64,000 nucleotides of DNA from Gari tellinella (lineage: Eukaryota > Mollusca > Bivalvia > Cardiida > Psammobiidae). Numbering within the stretch: the first letter of the stretch is position 1; every line of letters starts with the position of its first letter. The notes below the pieces were generated by a model. The model was not told where the DNA came from. It saw only the letters and a list, made by a program, of their open reading frames with translations, and made no database searches. Below, in pieces: positions 33,703-44,660 of this stretch. A program made the translations under genes and the position numbers. The stretch is from positions 31,265,246 to 31,329,245 of the forward strand of contig OV277866.1 in NCBI GenBank assembly GCA_922989275.2, written 5' to 3'.

Positions 33703-33897
33703 CATGAGTAGATAGGTTATTTTACTCAGAGCAAAAGGGTCTTTTTCTTTACCTTCGAATCACGTGAACACTCACTGGTCATGTGACCAAATCCAGTGCC
33801 GTCTTACCGATGACGGGGATGTGACATCTCCGAAAATGCCCAGGTAAAGGAAAACAGCTTTTGCTCTGAGTAAAATAACTTTATCTACTCATGAGTA
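33703..33897. repeat. Inverted repeat, arms ~55 bp
   Basis: GATAGGTTATTTTACTCAGA ... CTTTACCT pairs with AGGTAAAGGAAAAC ... TGAGTAAAATAACTTTATC. The spacer of about 80 bp contains CACGTGAACACTCACTGGTC. Possibly a small MITE; family unknown. Confidence 0.7.
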
Positions 33898-34021
33898 GTT
33901 TTGTTGTTAAAGTAATTATCATTGAAATTAAAAATATCAAGACACAAACTAACTGATCTGAGTTATGAGAAAACATTGCAAACATTGTAGACTAATATCT
34001 TTACAATGAGTGGTCGCGTTG

Positions 34022-34470
34022 TAGGGTTCCACATCTTACGGGGTTTATATTTCACAACTTATTCGCTTTGCTAGGGCCTGTACCCCTGTTGAGGACTTCC
34101 ACATTCGTAATAAAACTATTACTGAAAAGCTTCTTAAACAGGGGTACAGATTTCATAAACTTCGTAAAACATTTTCTAAATTCTTTAATAGAAATCTTCC
34201 TCTCATTAACAAGTATAAATGTAACTTAAAGTCTTTTCTGCGGCAAGGTATTTCACATCCGGAGTTTTATGGTGATGTGATTTACAGACTTCGTAAGATT
34301 CTTGGACATATACATTTTCAAAACCTATTTGTGAAACGTATTAGATTTTTCCTCAAAAAAGATTATGATCCAACTATATTGCTGCGCACTTCACGTTTGG
34401 TTATCGATCAGTCTACAATTGATAACTATGCTTTCATCTTTGGTTGTGCGACGACAGACAGGGCTTAGCA
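34022..34470 (+). pseudogene. C-terminal remnant of a reverse-transcriptase-type ORF
   Basis: The coding-like frame runs GVxxVYISQLIRFARACTPV, DFHIRNKTITEKLLKQGYRF, HKLRKTFSKFFNRNLPLI, then a tail ending CATTDRA-stop at about 34467. The VYISQLIRFAR...C..F..RN...T.KLL.QGY..HKL motif is what I remember from the C-terminal end of polymerase proteins of mollusc and cnidarian retroelements. The polymerase domain is absent (5' truncation). An untranslated tail with tandem repeats follows to about 35490. The exact clade is not assignable. Confidence 0.5.
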
Positions 34471-34778
34471 CTACATGATGATGTATCTCTAAAGCCGTCC
34501 TTAACCGGGAGAGTTATGTCGGATTTTCGTGCTTTGTGTTTTCCCTCCCTCTCTGTCGTACCCTGGACCCTTCCATGTCTTACAGTTGCTCGTAACTACA
34601 GACTAGTCGCTTGAGTACAATTTGACCGTTGCCATAGTGGGTTATTTTTAACACGGGCTTGAATGTTTAATTCTTTCCCATGTTACTAATGATCTTGTCA
34701 TAGAATTTTGTTAAATGTTTTACATGTATTTACTTACTGTGCTGGCGGTCTTTTTGATTGTGAGGTTGTGGAACAGGG

Positions 34779-35466
34779 TTTATATTTTATGTACACTGTT
34801 CGTCTTTATAGTAGCATATAGGAGATAAGTGTGAGGTTGGGCGCCCCTAAACCCAGGTTTAACCCCCCAGTGGTTGTTAATGATTAATTAATTTATAGTT
34901 AATGATTGATTGCTACTGACCGTACCAAGGCGGGCTCCTATATTCACTTTGCTTTATGTTTGTCTTGCTTGTTGTTTTCTATTTAGTGTGTAGATGTAGG
35001 AATTGTATTGCGTGTGTGTGTGTGTGTGTTTGTTGTGGTATGACTGTGTGTGTGTGTTGTGCTTGAGAGGTGGGTGTATTGTTTGTGTTACGTTTCCTGC
35101 TTGAGTCTTTCGTATGTATTTATATTTTATGTACACTGCTTGTCTTTATAGGTGAATATAGGAGATAAGTGTGAGGTTGGGCGCCCCTAAACCCAGGTTT
35201 AACCCCCCAGTGGTTGTTAATAATTAATTAATTTATAGTTAATTATTGATTGCTACTGACCGTACCAAGGCGGGCTCCTATATTCACTTTGCTTTATGTT
35301 TGTCTTGCGTGTTGTTTTCTATTTAGTGTGTAGATGTAGGAATTGTATTGCGTGTGTGTGTGTGTGTGTTTGTGTGTTTGTTGTGGTATGACTGTGTGTG
35401 TGTGTTCTGCTTGAGAGGTGTGTGTATTGTTTGTGTTACGTTTCCTGCTTGAGTCTTTCGTATTTA
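34779..35466 (+). repeat. Tandemly duplicated ~340-bp retroelement 3' tail
   Basis: Two units, 34779-35119 and 35120-35466, each with TATATTTTATGTACACTG, GGGCGCCCCTAAACCCAGG, AACCCCCCAGTGG, a (GT)n run and CTGCTTGAGTCTTTCGTAT. A third partial unit is at 19383. Confidence 0.85.
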
Positions 35467-35489
35467 TTTGTTTGAAGATAAAGAATTTG

Positions 35490-36185
35490 ATTTTGGATCT
35501 GTTATGATTTTACGTCGCTTTTAACAGTATTTAAGTCATATCGCAACCACCAGCTAATTACCGGTGGAGGAAGGCCTAAATGTACAGGAGGAAAAATGTT
35601 GAAAATCTGTTTAATTTAGTCCCTCTTATTAGAAATCATGTCCACACGGTTATAAAGCTTTTTATTTGAGTCTGATATCATTCGCAAACACAATAATGAT
35701 TGATCAGTTTTTTATGTTTTGATTGATTCAATGTGACGAATCAAATGCTTAAAAACGATCTATACCTCAAATCAAACGCTTTATAACCTTGAACCCTAAT
35801 GAACTCTACACAGTTACATTGTGTGTAAGGAGCGAGTACAACTCACAACTTTATTATATCAGAACAGACCAGACAGTTTCTGGTGATATGAATTCCATAC
35901 ATATAATATATATAATATACCATTCGTTGACAAGAAATCATAGATGCATGTTTGTGTTCGATGGATGAAAGTGTAAGCTTATACAATGTAAATGTAAACC
36001 AATTGCGTCACGGCCCACGTGATCATTCTATCTAGGTTACCGTTCAAAAGCGGAGTATCTTAGGTATGATTGATATATGATCTTATGTGTTTATCAGATA
36101 CTAGTATAACAAATAACAAATATAAACCACCCTTATTACGACATCAATGTCTATAGTATTTATGTATATACCAACATAATTATAC
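35490..36185. other. No gene recognised
   Basis: AT-rich intronic sequence with ATATAATATATATAATATA near 35905. No exon border or repeat family seen. Confidence 0.4.
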
Positions 36186-36189
36186 ATCA

Positions 36190-36377
36190 AAATCGAACTT
36201 CGGTATCTCAAACTCGCTCAACTCGAAATATTCGATAGTTCTACATATGAACTGCACTATCTCATGCTCGGTTAGGTCGACATATCCATATTTCAACGTT
36301 GAAACGTGGCACGTTTTAACTTTGAAATACGGGTGTGTTCGATTTAGACGAGTTCGAGATATCGAAGTTCGACTGTA
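36190..36377 (+). repeat. M8 MITE
   Basis: TCGAACTTCGGTATCTCA ... CGAGATATCGAAGTTCGACTGTA. Central TTTCAACGTTGAAACGTGGC / ACGTTTTAACTTTGAAATAC hairpin. Confidence 0.85.
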
Positions 36378-36399
36378 TTAACTTTACATTTTTGTGTTT

Positions 36400-36649
36400 T
36401 ACAGTGGAGAATCTGTTATTTTTTCCCAATAAACGCGTTTACGCTAAAACTATTATTTGCAGTGCAAATAGTTTGGAGCCAGATCAGACGCCGGGTAACC
36501 CGGCGTCTGATCAGGCTCCAAACTGTTTGCCACCAAGATAAACAAGAACTATCAGAATTGTCCAAAAGTTGTTCTTTTCTACGTTTTAGTGCTTTGTGTT
36601 TGCGTACGTTTGCGTTTAAACGGGAAAGAATAACAGATTCTCCACTGTA
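36400..36649 (-). repeat. M1 MITE, full length
   Basis: TACAGTGGAGAATCTG ... CAGATTCTCCACTGTA; very similar to 31660-31909. Confidence 0.9.
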
Positions 36650-36695
36650 TAAAATGTGTACTATACACATGCGTACATGAATAGGATAAAAACTT

Positions 36696-36930
36696 ACCCC
36701 ATAGCCTGTTTCTAATATTAAAGATAGGTGACCTCTTAAAGCAGGTTGAAAGTAAAGCAGAATGTGCACATTATGCTTTACTGTCAACCTGTTTTAAGCT
36801 ACCATCTACTACAATAAAGAAAATATTTCTTATGATACATATTTGTAACTGTATTAAATGGAACTGATTTTTTCAATGGAGGAATAAAATCGAGACGTTC
36901 AAAGGCGTATTTATTGGGTAATGAGATAAA
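36696..36930 (+). repeat. M2 MITE, diverged
   Basis: ACCCCATAGCCTGTTTCTAA ... CTTAAAGCAGGTTGAAAG ... TTATTGGGTAATGAG. The hairpin loop is shortened. Confidence 0.7.
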
Positions 36931-37092
36931 TGAAGCTAAATTTTAGCGTAATGATAAGATACTGAAATGTGCATTTCTATTCCAAAATATAGAATAAGTA
37001 ATATTTGCCTTTTTAAACAGCAGTTGATGGAAAACGACTAAAACGCATTTATCATGTTAATTCTCAGTTTTGAAGCCTCTATAAATGTTTAG

Positions 37093-37209
37093 AACAGGCG
37101 ACTGAAGGAGCTTTCTGTTTAACTGTCACATTGCTTTAAGCTGTCACCTGTCTTTTATACAACAACTTAGCCTTAGTTTTAGTGGTCGTAATAGAGAGGT
37201 TTTACTGTA
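37093..37209 (+). repeat. M10 MITE, right half
   Basis: GAAGGAGCTTTCTGTTTAAC ... TAGTGGTCGTAATAGAGAGG ... TTTTACTGTA. It ends 24 bp before the next LDLa exon. Confidence 0.75.
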
Positions 37210-37233
37210 ATTTCTTTTTATGTTTTATCAAAG

Positions 37234-37353
37234 TTGAATGTGCCGATGATCAAATACGCTGCTGTGACACGGGGGAGTGTGCCACTGCCTGTGACGATAA
37301 AGTGGAATGTGCCTGGGGCGAGGACGAACAGAACTGCGAGCCAAAAGAGCTTA
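37234..37353 (+). CDS. Exon: LDL-receptor class A domain 2
   Basis: 120 bp between ATCAAAG and GTAAGT, phase 1-1 (40 codons). Encodes ECADDQIRCCDTGECATAC, DDKVEC and AWGEDEQNC: the six expected cysteines plus one extra (CC), which could leave a free thiol or pair outside the domain. The Ca-site acidic residues (D..E..GEDE) are kept. The position-2 aromatic residue usual in LDLa (F/Y) is Ile here. Confidence 0.85.
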
Positions 37354-37366
37354 GTAAGTTCTTTAA

Positions 37367-37673
37367 CACTGCTCCCTCTCTATAACGACACACCATGGGA
37401 GACACAGATTGTGTGTGTTGTTCGGAGGGAGTCTTTATAGGGAGGATAAATTAAGACTTTGCTTACATTTGCAAACAGCTTGAAAGCAGATTAGACGCCG
37501 TTCACCGCGGCGTCTGATCTGGATTCAAGCTGTTTCTCACTCGTCACTATTTTATTTCATAAAAATGTCCACTTATAATAAATGTTTTGTTTGGGGAACA
37601 GCGGCAAGGGTCGTTGTTAGAAGAGAGTCCTTATTTGGAGGGCCGCCGTTTAAAGGCCCTATGGAGCACCGTA
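37367..37673 (+). repeat. M3 MITE
   Basis: CACTGCTCCCTCTCTATAAC ... TGGAGCACCGTA. Hairpin CAAACAGCTTGAAAGCAGAT / TAGACGCCG. It starts 14 bp after the exon's donor site. Confidence 0.8.
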
Positions 37674-37748
37674 CTTTTCTGCCATAATCTCCTCTCAAGG
37701 GTCAGAAGTAAATCTCCTTACCTCACACATGCCATTTCTGCAACTGGC

Positions 37749-38345
37749 TTAACCCATTTGTGCCCAGTGTATTCTCCATGTTTAAACACTATTCTAACAC
37801 ACTTCGCCCACGCCCCTATACAAACAAAGAACGAACGTTTCAGTTTTTGAATTTTCAATAGACCACTCACGCGCTTAAACGTTTTAACGTGACGTCATAT
37901 GGCTTCGAACATGCGTACGCCAAGGAATGTAGCGCCGTTGCTTCGGTGCAAATTAAGGTTAAATTATGTGTTAGAGTCGAAATAATAAATTAAAACCAGT
38001 GTTTTACCTAACAATCGAACACGGGTAGTCGTTGAGATGCTTGTAATTAAACCACTCGGCCTAAAGGCCTCGTGATTAAATCACTACGCATCTCAACTCC
38101 TACCAGTGTTCGATTGCTCGATAAAACACTGGTATGAATTTATTATTTCTTAAGTATAGGATTAGTCCATTTTTTATTTAAAGGGATGCCTCTTCTAAAT
38201 TTTCATTTTCATTTTGTTTTATATTAAAATTCCTATGAGCAAGTATTGTAGACTCTGATCAGACGCCGCATCATGGGGCGTCTGATCAGAGTCTAAACTG
38301 TCTGCCTATGTCCCATAAATGGGATCGTAGGCACAAATGGATTAA
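37749..38345 (+). repeat. M6 MITE (TTAA-type) with insertion
   Basis: TTAACCCATTTGTGCCCAG ... GTAGGCACAAATGGATTAA. The M6 core GTAGACTCTGATCAGACGCC lies near 38250. About 350 bp (roughly 37790-38150) separates the left end from the rest and contains its own inverted repeat. Confidence 0.75.
37980..38150. repeat. Inverted repeat inserted in M6
   Basis: AATAATAAATTAAAACCAGT ... GTTGAGATGC pairs with GCATCTCAACTCC ... ACTGGTATGAATTTATTATT around the GGCCTAAAGGCC loop. Arms about 65 bp with a few mismatches. Confidence 0.75.
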
Positions 38346-38397
38346 CTTTTCCAACCCTTACGACGAATGTACTCGTAATCTTGTACATGTACCTGTT

Positions 38398-38637
38398 TAC
38401 AGTGGAGAATCTGTTATTCTTTCCCGTTTAAACGCAAACGCAAAGCACTAAAACGTAGAAAAGAACAACTTTTAGACAAGTCTGATAATTCATGTTTATC
38501 TTGGTGGCAAACAGTTTGGAGCCTGATCAGACGCCGGGTTACCCGGCGTCTGATCTGGCTCCAAACTGTTTGTATTGTAAATAATAGTTTTAGCGTAAAC
38601 GCGTTTATTGGGAAAGAATAACACATTCTCCACTGTA
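38398..38637 (+). repeat. M1 MITE
   Basis: TACAGTGGAGAATCTG ... ACACATTCTCCACTGTA, lacking one CGTACGCAAA unit of the left subterminal region; core perfect. Confidence 0.9.
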
Positions 38638-38734
38638 GCACTCTGATGATATATTAATGAAAGAAAAATGCAGATATACCGGTATCACATCTCAGAACTT
38701 TATGCAGACACCACATTTTGCAGACAACAATTAC

Positions 38735-38830
38735 ATAGCGTAACCCTTTGAAAGTACCCCTGTCCAATACAAACCGTGAAGACCCAGATCAGAGGGTTCC
38801 TTAAGATGCCTGCACTGTTTGTCATTTTAC
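38735..38830 (+). repeat. M7 MITE fragment
   Basis: ACAAACCGTGAAGACCCAGA / TCAGAGGGTTCC with the right hairpin arm mostly lost. Confidence 0.5.
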
Positions 38831-39249
38831 AATATTTACATTCGCCTTATTCATATCCATTGACAAAATTGATGTTCATTTCGTATAAACACTTTTTCTA
38901 GAGAGGACGGGACTTGTGGAAAAGTTTCGAAGAGGATGCGGGGCATATGCATTTTTCATTCGCGATTCACTCTTTGGAACTTGGACAGCAAACATTTGGC
39001 GGATTTTTTCAAAATTTGTTCTTAACCGATCTATGCCTTCCTATTAGTGGAAATCATGATTCCCGACTACAATTCTTCTTTATAAATGTGATAAATTGCA
39101 AGAAAATTGACATACCTTATAAACAGCAACTGTTTACATTCCTTTATGCCAAAAAAAACCCCGATATATTTATCTTTCTTTAAAAATGACGTCACTTCCA
39201 AATGACGTCAAATCGGCATTTTCGCGCCAAACTGTCAAAGTTGTTGATC
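38831..39249. other. No gene recognised
   Basis: An 89-residue frame (38914-39183) has no known motif. TGACGTCA-type sites cluster at 39185-39215 as part of unassigned repeat sequence. Confidence 0.35.
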
Positions 39250-39410
39250 TCAAGGAGCATTCTGTTTCACTTTCAGCTATTAGTTGCAAGGATATAGAAA
39301 ATATTTCTTATTATACATGTACGCATTCATAACTGCATAAAATGGATCTTATTTCTTCAGTGGAGGAATAAATTAAATGCACAAATTGCGTTTTTAAGTG
39401 TAATGGATAC
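39250..39410 (+). repeat. M2 MITE, right part
   Basis: GAGCATTCTGTTTCACTTTC ... TTCAGTGGAGGAATAAATTA ... GTGTAATGG. Confidence 0.55.
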
Positions 39411-39651
39411 AATACTGCGGAGAACCCTGCGAAATGACAAGAACAATCACAGCATTTATTATATCCCTTCGTATGAAACCGAGCGTTTCCGAGTGTATCT
39501 GCACACTTACGTACATGTACAAGTGCCGCGATATTCTTTGTGACATATAAAAATTCTTGTTCTGCTTCAAATGACTAATGAATGTTGGATATAAAATGAT
39601 TTGAACAACTATTTAGTTGTTTTTGATTGGTATTCGAGGCATATAATAAAC

Positions 39652-39802
39652 ACATCACTAGTTGACAGTGTGCTACAGTGTGTTGTATTCAGCTCTGAAT
39701 GTTTTTGCCGGAAACAACCAATCAGACTCGCGCCAAGGCGCTCGTCAAATCGGCTATTCCCGCCAAAAACGTCTCCAGCTGAATACATCAAACTGTATCG
39801 CA
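39652..39802. repeat. Inverted repeat ~150 bp
   Basis: CACTAGTTGACAGTG ... GTTGTATTCAGCT pairs with AGCTGAATACATCAAACTG ... CACTGTCAACTTGTAATGTG. Probably a small MITE upstream of LDLa exon 3; family not otherwise seen. Confidence 0.7.
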
Positions 39803-39846
39803 CTGTCAACTTGTAATGTGTACATTGTCTCTTTTTTAAACCACAG

Positions 39847-39945
39847 ATTGTGGTGATGGGAAGTTGAAATGTCCAAACGGCGAGTGCGCTGTTGCCTGTG
39901 ACGGTATTGCTCAATGTCCTGGTGGCACTGACGAGCATGACTGCA
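39847..39945 (+). CDS. Exon: LDL-receptor class A domain 3
   Basis: 99 bp between ACCACAG and GTAAGT, phase 1-1 (33 codons), about the minimum LDLa size. Encodes CGDGKLKCPNGEC, AVACDGIAQC and PGGTDEHDC, with all six cysteines and the D..Q..GTDE Ca-site pattern. Too short to appear as a long open frame, but the splice sites, phase and cysteine spacing agree. Confidence 0.85.
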
Positions 39946-39964
39946 GTAAGTAGTTTTACTCGTT

Positions 39965-40172
39965 TTAACCCATTCACTGCCGTGACGTCATCAATTTTAA
40001 ACAAATGTCGTCTTCTTATATTTCTAAAAAATATTTTTAGGTATTTTGACTTAAGAAATATTGAAACGAGTGTCAAACAGTTTTGATCCTGATCAGACGC
40101 CGCGTAACTGATCATGATCTAAACTGTTTGCAAATAACTACTGTACTCGGGGTAAGGCAGTGAAGGGGTTAA
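39965..40172 (+). repeat. M5 MITE (TTAA-type)
   Basis: TTAACCCATTCACTGCCGTG ... GGCAGTGAAGGGGTTAA. The hairpin core CAAACAGTTTTGATCCTGAT has lost most of its right GC arm. Lies 20 bp after the donor of LDLa exon 3. Confidence 0.85.
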
Positions 40173-40277
40173 CCTTTTCGGCGCTTAATCATTCGGGAGA
40201 ATGTCACCCCTTCACCGCTGAATTGTTCTACTTCAGTATTGTACCTGAAAGAAATTCATCAAGATAGCATATTATTT

Positions 40278-40416
40278 AATTATAAAAATAGTTTCCATTC
40301 GCATATCCATTAAAGTTTTAACTTACATGACAGTTTCGGCACACCAATGGTGTGCCGAAACTGTCATGTAAGTTAAAACTGTAATGGATATGCGAATGGA
40401 AACTATTTTTATAATT
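40278..40416. repeat. 139-bp near-perfect palindrome
   Basis: Arms of 69 bp (40278-40346 and 40348-40416) around one unpaired A, with a single mismatch (CATTAAAG versus CATTACAG). The centre is GGCACACCA-A-TGGTGTGCC. No TIR family recognised. Confidence 0.95.
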
Positions 40417-40534
40417 CAGTATTGTTGTCTGCAAGAACGTTTCAAAGTTAGATTTAAGGTAGTTTAAAGGCACAATACCACCCAAATTGATGATTAAAAC
40501 GTGCAATTTCTTATATGTGTGCATTTTCTATGTA

Positions 40535-41080
40535 TTAAAGCGACTCGCAACCAGATGGTGCATTAAAAATAGTAATTTGTAAATATGTGTCAAACGCTTA
40601 TATAAATGGTAAAGAATTAGTTTAGGATAAGAAATTCTGTTTAAAAAAATGTATTTCAATAAAAAAAAATATTGGTCTCTGGTGGGATTCGAACCCGGGG
40701 CCCGGCATTGGCGGACAGAAGGCAAAATAGGGGAAACCGCTTAGACCAATGGACCACGGAACTATCCGTTTATCTCGGATCGATTGAACGTATTTCAATG
40801 TGTAGCGATCGAAAGTGCATACAACTTCGTCATTCGGCTCGGGTTTATGTCTGAGCCCGTGTAGAGAAGCAACAACAGCAACTATACCGTCTACTAGTCG
40901 GTATAGATAAACAATGGAAAATATCTAAAAATCTAAGATTCGGTGACGATTCTTGAGACTTTTTTTGGACTGATCATATTTTTTTAATGTCAGAAGCCAA
41001 ATAATGCCACAAATTTGCTTTTATTTGAGTATTTTTTTTTATTTTGACAAGTACACCATCCGGTTGCGAGTCCCTTTAAA
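40535..41080 (-). mobile_element. M11 element: terminal repeats around a tRNA-like module
   Basis: Ends TTAAAGCGACTCGCAACCAG and, in complement, TTTAAAGGGACTCGCAACCG. The interior holds a tRNA-like sequence (40674-40762, minus) with A and B boxes. A second copy is at 54475-55003. The TTAA at each border suggests a TTAA-targeting DNA transposon that has captured a tRNA or SINE head. Confidence 0.75.
40674..40762 (-). repeat. tRNA-like (Leu/Ser-type) module in M11
   Basis: Minus strand: GGTCCATTGGTCTAAGCGG (A box, D arm) and GGGTTCGAATCCCACC (B box, T arm) about 40 bp apart with a long variable region. The T arm pairs well. Bases around the 5' and 3' ends (GTTCCGT / AGAGACC) do not form an acceptor stem, so a working tRNA is unlikely. 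Confidence 0.65.
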
Positions 41081-41577
41081 ACATAGTGAAAACGGGTGTA
41101 AGAGGCCTGACATATGCACCCACTTCGTAAAGAATCCTACCTAAATGTGTTGAATTCTTATCGTGTTGGTTAACTTTTTAAGCGGGTTTGTTTACAAATA
41201 AGACTACGGGCTGGTTCCGAGAATTATCGTACGATTGCATAAAGGTCACGTGATTGATTCGGCCGCGACACTGTGTATACATTGCATCAGTTTGTGTAAC
41301 AATTAGCGGCCAAACTTATAGGAGTTGTCTCTCTTTGATTGAAAAGCGCTCGACTTGTTGTATAGAATTATGCAAATGAGCTTTACCGAGCTTTCGTCGC
41401 TATTCAAAAATAAACAAACTTGATTATTTGTTTCCACAAATTTCACTGTTCGTTAGCAATATTGCCTCAAATAGCACCACGTATTAATTCTTTTTATATG
41501 GAACGATTACGATAGCGACATAAATTTCATGTTAGAAAAATGTTCGATTCTGGTTATGTGGGAGAAATATAGTGGCT
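41081..41577. other. No feature recognised
   Basis: Intronic sequence, nothing assigned. Confidence 0.4.
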
Positions 41578-41846
41578 TTAACCCGTTACCCCATAGCCTG
41601 TTTCTAGTAGTTAAGATATGTGACCTATTAAAGCAGGTTGAAAGTAAAGCAGAATGCGCCCTAGGGCGCATTCTGCTTTAGGGCGCATTCTGCTTTACTT
41701 TCAGCCTGCTTTAAGTTACTATCTGCTAGGATATAGAAAATATTTCTTATGGTGCATATTCATGACAGTATAAAATGGAACTATTTTCTTTGGCGGATGA
41801 ATAAAATGAATGCGCTAAAAGTCGCTTCTATAAGGGAAAGGGTTAA
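41578..41846 (+). repeat. M2 MITE with duplicated hairpin arm
   Basis: TTAACCCGTTACCCCATAGC ... AAGGGAAAGGGTTAA. The right arm is partly duplicated (GGGCGCATTCTGCTTTA twice). Confidence 0.9.
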
Positions 41847-42830
41847 GCATTGTTGTCTGCAATATCGTTCAAAGTTAAGAGTGGATGACTAGAGAAATAT
41901 CGATACGATTGATAAAGAGATTGAACCCTGGCCAGACACTATCGTACCTAAGTGTACGTACTTAAATACTTGATTAAGTACGGATTACCTGCCCCTTGAA
42001 CTAGACTGTAAATGACTGTGCATGTACAGGGGTTCCCTTACTTTCAAAGTAAAACAAAATGTATATAAACATACATTATTAGTTATACAGTTTATTCTTG
42101 GCTGAGAAAAAACCACGATACTCGAGCCGTTAGGCGACGGTTTCATGATTTTACCAGACGTAAAGAAATCCTTATGTACCCTTGGAAAAATCCGTAAAAC
42201 GAATTTATTATACTGCAAAGAATTCACTCTTCAAACGAATTATTTTTATCCATTTCGGCATTTGTCGTGTACAGCGCTTAGTAAACAGTAACAATGTTGC
42301 ATATTTAAAAGATTAAAGGCTACACAATCCTTTCGAGCAGTCGGTCGTATTTCTTTCTATAAAGCAAGGCTGATGGTTCTGTCAACCAATGAAAGTGCTG
42401 CTTTAACCATGTGGACATGTGGTCCCTCTAGGACTTGTTATCCAATCAGAAGTGTTGAATTTACTTTGTAGTACATGTATAACTATTTTGTTTTTGAGGG
42501 ATGGGGAGGGAGCGGGGGTACGTACATGATATAAAGCTATTTCAGATGATGGTAAGCGTAGTCAACAGGTAAAATAGTTGCGTTGACAACAGAAATGAAT
42601 GACGTGTTTTTGCGGTTTACGGGATTGTAAACGCATGAGGTTATCCGGGTAAATTTCATATACGCACGAAGTGCGTACACAATAAACTTAATTAAACGTA
42701 ATTTACATCTTGTTGCCAGTCTCTATATGTCGAGTATATCCGTATTGAAAGTATTGAAACGTTCCTCAGTTATATTTTTACTCTAAAACACGGGAATGTC
42801 CGGCTTAACCCTAAACCCAATACAGTGCTC
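41847..42830. other. No gene recognised
   Basis: M5-like scraps at 41850-42010. The rest is unassigned intron with a G-rich run at about 42505. Confidence 0.4.
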
Positions 42831-43182
42831 CCTCCCTACAACAACACCAAATGAGAGATAAAGATTGTGTGAAGTGTTTGGAGGGAGTTGTTATAGGGAG
42901 GGAAAATTAATATCCTTAGAATTGGTTTACATTTGCAAACAGTTTGAGTCGTTTACGCGGCGTCGAATCTGGATTCAAGCTGATTTCCGCTCGTCATTAT
43001 GATTTTTGTCAAACAATCTACTATGTTACTTTCAGAAAAAGCAACAAACGACAAATTTAAGCTGACGATATTGTGACAGTTAAACGGTTGACATAATTGT
43101 CTTGGTATAAAGGCAAGCAGTGTTGTAAGGACTAAGGAGGAATTCGTTGTTTGGAGTGGCGTTGTCGGAAGGGAGCACTGTG
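42831..43182 (+). repeat. M3 MITE, both ends intact
   Basis: TACAGTGCTCCCTCCCTACA ... GGAAGGGAGCACTGT. One hairpin arm is lost (core reads CAAACAGTTTGAGTCGTTTA). Best-preserved M3 ends in the window. Confidence 0.85.
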
Positions 43183-43184
43183 GC

Positions 43185-43420
43185 CTGTCTCTTATTTTGA
43201 GGACATATAACCACTTTAAACAGACTGAACGTTAAAGAAAAGAAGAATGCGCCTTAAGGCACTTAAGATTTACTTTCAGCCTATTTAAGCTATTATCGCT
43301 ATGATATAGATTTTTGTTTTTCATGCATATTCATGAGTATAGACTGGAACTGTTTCCTTCAGTAGAGGAATTAAATAAAGGCAGAAAAATATATGCGTAT
43401 ATATGGAGTAATAGGCTAAA
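43185..43420 (+). repeat. M2 MITE, diverged
   Basis: CTTTAAACAGACTGAACGTT ... GCGCCTTAAGGCAC ... TTCAGTAGAGGAATTAAATA, ends eroded. Confidence 0.6.
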
Positions 43421-43454
43421 CAAATTCCAGTGTCCGAGACATGACGGTTATATA

Positions 43455-44660
43455 TACAGTGGAGAATACGTTATTCTTTCCCGTTTTAACGAAACGAAAC
43501 GCAAACGCAAACGCAAACCACTTAAGGGTGTATCAGTGTCATGACTTTTGGGAAATTTTCAAAGTATATATAAAACACTCTATGATGGTTTTGTATTGAA
43601 GAGCTATTTAAAATAAATGAAAAAATAGAAAAAGTGTACATTTTGGTGAACAACAGTTGGCTCTACGGCCATGTAAAATTTACCCCACCCACTTCCTCTT
43701 ATTTTGTCCTTTTCAAACAGACCGCTTCAATAAAATCCATTTTAAATGAAAACAAATATAATAATTTGGTTTCGTGTTATTTATTTCCTATCTTTGGTAG
43801 TATTTCTTCATACAAAAACTAATTTAAGAAAAACAAAGGCACCAAATGTGAAATTTATAAAGCTCTAAATAGCATCGATATGGTACTTTTTTGTAAATTT
43901 TGTAAGGGGAGATAACTCTTTTTACTTTAATAACTCAAAATTTTCAACACTGATCTTTCAATTTCTTTTTAATGTTTGAACTGCCTTAGCATGGGCTTTA
44001 TCTGGTAGAATATAAAAAAAGTTTAATACTAGAACTATTTCATTTTCAAACTTTTTTATTTTTTTTCATAAAATAAAAAATCTAATAAAATCATGCCCTA
44101 TACAAAGCATATTTTTGATATTCAAGGAACGGTATTGTTCAAACCTGGTGCCTGCTTTGTCTAAATTTGGTTTCTATATGTGAAAATACCACCATAGACA
44201 TGAAATAAATAATGAAAACCCAAATTATCATGCTTGTTTCGTTTTGAAATAAATGTTACTGAAGCTTGTACTCTGAATGGGTAAAATTTGAAGAAAAAAA
44301 AACGTCCAAATTTGACATACCTTTTTAAAATCGCTGTAGCTCAAAAAAAAGGACACCACCATATATTTTTTTTTAATTTTTTTATTCATCATACATGTAA
44401 ACAGCTCTTCCAAACAAACAATGTTAGAAAAAAAGTTTGATACTTTTAAAAATTGGCTTATGACATTGATACACCCTTAAACGTAAAAAAGTGTAACTTT
44501 TCGACAATTCTGATAATTCATATTTACCTTGGTGCAAACAGTTTGGAGCCTGATCAGACGCCGGGTTACCTGGCGTCTGATCTGGCTCCAAACTGTTTGA
44601 AACAAAAATACTAGTTTTAGCGTAAACACGTTTATTGGGAAAGAATAACGTTTTCTCCAA
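43455..44660 (+). repeat. M1 MITE split by a TTAA insertion
   Basis: The left part 43455-43525 (TACAGTGGAGAATACGTTAT ... CACTTAA) continues at 44477 (TTAAACGTAAAAAAGTGTAA ... core ... ACGTTTTCTCCAA). The gap is the element at 43526-44476, and the TTAA is duplicated. Confidence 0.9.
43526..44476 (+). mobile_element. piggyBac-like non-autonomous element, 951 bp
   Basis: Starts GGGTGTATCAGTGTCATGAC and ends TTATGACATTGATACACCC, inverted repeats of about 18 bp, with TTAA on both sides. TTAA duplication on insertion is diagnostic for the piggyBac superfamily. The interior is AT-rich with only a 62-residue frame that shows no transposase motif, so it is non-autonomous. Confidence 0.85.

Noticed and set aside
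38914..39183. 89-residue open frame near an LDLa exon
   Set aside because: No cysteines in LDLa order, no acceptor or donor in the right phase.
40674..40762. Functional tRNA gene
   Set aside because: A and B boxes are present but no acceptor stem forms, and the sequence recurs inside a repeat (54778), so it is tRNA-derived.
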